Source: Mycobacterium sp. SMC-8 (GTDB lineage: Bacteria > Actinomycetota > Actinomycetes > Mycobacteriales > Mycobacteriaceae). Taken from it: a stretch of DNA of 64,000 bases. The position numbers and the translations under genes are program-made. The notes beneath the pieces are model-generated. The model made no database searches, was not told the origin of the DNA, and was given only the letters and a program-made list of their open reading frames with translations. Of this stretch, positions 62,428-64,000 are shown one piece after another. The DNA is taken from contig NZ_CP079865.1 of assembly GCF_025263565.1 (NCBI RefSeq), forward strand, positions 4,960,001 to 5,024,000, in the 5' to 3' direction. Position 1 is the first letter of the stretch. The number at the start of each line of letters is the position of its first letter.

Positions 62428-64000
62428 CCCATGCTGCGGGCCCGCGGCCAATGGAGTCGACACCGAGCCCGGATCGGGACCGGACAAGTGGTGGGGAGTC
62501 CGCGAACTGCAGCTGGCGGCCCTGGCGGCGGCGTTGCTCCTCGGCGGCTGGGCGTTGCACCGAAGCGGTCTTTCCTCCATCGGCTTGGGACTTGAGCTCG
62601 CGGCGGTTGCCGCCGGGGCCGCAACGTTCGCGCCCGGAGCCGTTCGCAGTCTTCGACACGGCCGCGTCGGCGTTGGCACGCTGATGACGATCGCCGCGGT
62701 CGGCGCCGTGGCGCTTGGACAGGTCGAAGAAGCCGCGCTGCTGGGAATCCTGTTCTCCATCGCCGAAGGACTCGAGCACTACGCCGTCACCCGAACCCGC
62801 CGAAGCCTGCGCGCCCTGCTGTCGCTCGTGCCGCCAACGGCGACCGTGATCCGCGACGGCCACGAAACCCCTGTGCGCCCAGACGATTTGCTCATCGACG
62901 ACGTGATGGTGCTACGGCCAGGAGACCGCGCCGCCACCGACGGCGTCATCACCTCCGGTCGCACCAGCTTGGACGTGTCGGCGATCACCGGAGAATCGGT
63001 TCCAGTCGAGGCGGGACCCGGCAGCGAGGTGCATGCCGGTGCGATCAACGGCGGTGGAGCGGTCGAAGTCGCCGTCACCGCCGTCGCCGCCGAAAGCTCG
63101 CTGGCCCGCATCGTTCACATCGTCGAACAGGCTCAGGAGCGCAAGGGTGCGGGTCAGCGGTTGGCGGACCGGATCGCCCGCCCTCTCGTCCCAACAATCA
63201 TGGTCCTGGCCGCAGCAGTTGCGGCGATTGGCGCGCTGGTGGGCGAGCCGATGCTGTGGCTCGAACGCGCACTCGTGGTCCTCGTCGCCGCCTCACCCTG
63301 CGCCCTGGCCATCGCGGTGCCACTCACCGTCGTCGCCGCCGTCGGCGCTGCCAGCCGACAAGGCGCCCTCGTCAAGGGAGGCGCCGCCGTCGAGGAACTC
63401 GGACGCATCGCCGTGATTGCCCTTGACAAGACGGGCACCCTGACCCGAAACAGCCCGCAAGTGATAGAGACGGTGACCGCCAGCGGCGTCAGCGAGGCCG
63501 AAGCCCTGCACCTCGCCAGCGCAGTCGAGTCCCGTAGTGGGCACCCACTGGCCCGGGCAATTACCGACGCTGCAGGCCCCGACATCGTCGCGGCTGAAGA
63601 CGTGAGAGCCGTTGTCGGCCATGGCATGAGTGGCCGCGTCGAGGGTCGCAGGATCCGTTTGGGGAAGCCGGGCTGGGTCGCGGCCGGAGAATTCGCCGCC
63701 GACGTCGTGCGCCTCCAATCGGCCGGGGCGACAGTGGTCCTGCTCGAATGCGACGCCGTGGTGGTGGCGGCGATCGCAGTCCGCGACGAGCTGCGCCCCG
63801 AAGCGCCGGAAGTGGTACGGCAACTACACGAGCTGGGCATCACCACCGCGATGCTGACCGGCGACAACTCCCGCACGGCAATGGCCGTGGCCGAAGCCGC
63901 CGGCATCACAGTCGTGCACGCCGACCTGCTTCCCGAAGACAAAGCACGCCTGCTGTCCGAACTCTCCGGCGGCCGGCCCATCGCCATGGTCGGCGACGGG
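62420..64000 (+). CDS. Heavy-metal P1B-type ATPase, SPC type, cut by window end
   Basis: 527 codons seen. Cys-rich start (MSDPCCGPAANG) without an HMA domain; [12 protein letters not shown]; membrane motif VAASPCALAIAVP; DKTGTLTRNSPQ; ESRSGHPLARA (a Gly replaces the usual Glu before HP); MLTGDNSRTAMAVAEAAG; ends at MVGDG. Clearly paralogous to the transposon ATPase at 21422-23389 (same architecture, many identical blocks) but with its own ArsR regulator. Probably exports Cd/Zn/Co/Pb-type ions. Confidence 0.92.
   Translation, partial: MSDPCCGPAANGVDTEPGSGPDKWWGVRELQLAALAAALLLGGWALHRSGLSSIGLGLELAAVAAGAATFAPGAVRSLRHGRVGVGTLMTIAAVGAVALGQVEEAALLGILFSIAEGLEHYAVTRTRRSLRALLSLVPPTATVIRDGHETPVRPDDLLIDDVMVLRPGDRAATDGVITSGRTSLDVSAITGESVPVEAGPGSEVHAGAINGGGAVEVAVTAVAAESSLARIVHIVEQAQERKGAGQRLADRIARPLVPTIMVLAAAVAAIGALVGEPMLWLERALVVLVAASPCALAIAVPLTVVAAVGAASRQGALVKGGAAVEELGRIAVIALDKTGTLTRNSPQVIETVTASGVSEAEALHLASAVESRSGHPLARAITDAAGPDIVAAEDVRAVVGHGMSGRVEGRRIRLGKPGWVAAGEFAADVVRLQSAGATVVLLECDAVVVAAIAVRDELRPEAPEVVRQLHELGITTAMLTGDNSRTAMAVAEAAGITVVHADLLPEDKARLLSELSGGRPIAMVGDG

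Overview
The window is accessory DNA from a high-GC actinomycete, most likely a Mycobacterium/Mycolicibacterium relative. The pointers are an MPT63/DUF1942 secreted protein, RipA-type NlpC/P60 hydrolases, a mycobacterial-type L,D-transpeptidase lipoprotein, a CsoR/RicR repressor with TACCC-N5-GGGTA boxes, and VapBC modules. No tRNA, rRNA, CRISPR array or replication origin was seen. The many insertion sequences and broken genes suggest a genomic island or a large plasmid.

Layout. (1) 1-2.8 kb: a PucR-family regulator gene split by a 1,043-bp element (copy A) that encodes only a DUF6431 protein. (2) 3.1-12.5 kb: a protein-quality-control and redox island made of an hsp20 relic, a GSP17M-like protein, dnaK, grpE, dnaJ/cbpA, a MerR/HspR-like regulator, clpB, thioredoxin, a UBP zinc finger and a cNMP-domain thioredoxin-reductase-like protein. 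(3) 12.5-18.6 kb: GMC and LLM oxidoreductases, decayed epoxide hydrolase and WYL regulator genes, and two back-to-back toxin-antitoxin modules. (4) 18.9-29.6 kb: three nested mobile elements. An IS1380-type element is interrupted by DUF6431 element copy B, which is in turn interrupted by an 8,063-bp Tn7-like transposon (TnsA, TniA, TniB, TniQ) carrying a metal-efflux cargo (ArsR, P-type ATPase, CadD). Target duplications allow exact reconstruction of the two inner insertions.

(5) 29.6-35.5 kb: a foreign-looking block (SpoOM, DUF1801, DUF2254), a cut-off FAD monooxygenase, an AraC gene split by an intact IS256 element, and repeat-rich IS-end-like debris. (6) 35.5-38.5 kb: an ABC-ATPase remnant and an 829-aa adenylation/carrier/acyltransferase fusion. 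(7) 38.6-48.3 kb: a copper locus with a TlpA relic, an MPT63-like protein with a Cys/Met tail, a His-rich membrane protein, CopB, CsoR, a YHS protein, CopA, a secreted metal-handling protein and CopZ. Four TACCC-N5-GGGTA palindromes flank an alpha/beta-hydrolase homologue that lacks its catalytic Ser and His.

(8) 48.5-57.5 kb: an envelope module with L,D-transpeptidase, two NlpC/P60 proteins, an orphan response regulator with a perfect 10-bp-arm palindrome at its start, an M56 protease/BlaI pair and a complete two-component system. (9) 57.5-64 kb: a DUF305 lipoprotein, a thioredoxin-fold protein, an ICMT-like methyltransferase, a serine beta-lactamase-like gene split by an intact IS3 element, and a second ArsR/P-type ATPase pair running off the window end.

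Together the live genes point to tolerance of metals (Cu, and Cd/Zn/Co-type), proteotoxic and oxidative stress, and envelope stress. The nested elements record successive acquisitions: IS1380, then the DUF6431 element, then the Tn7-like transposon.
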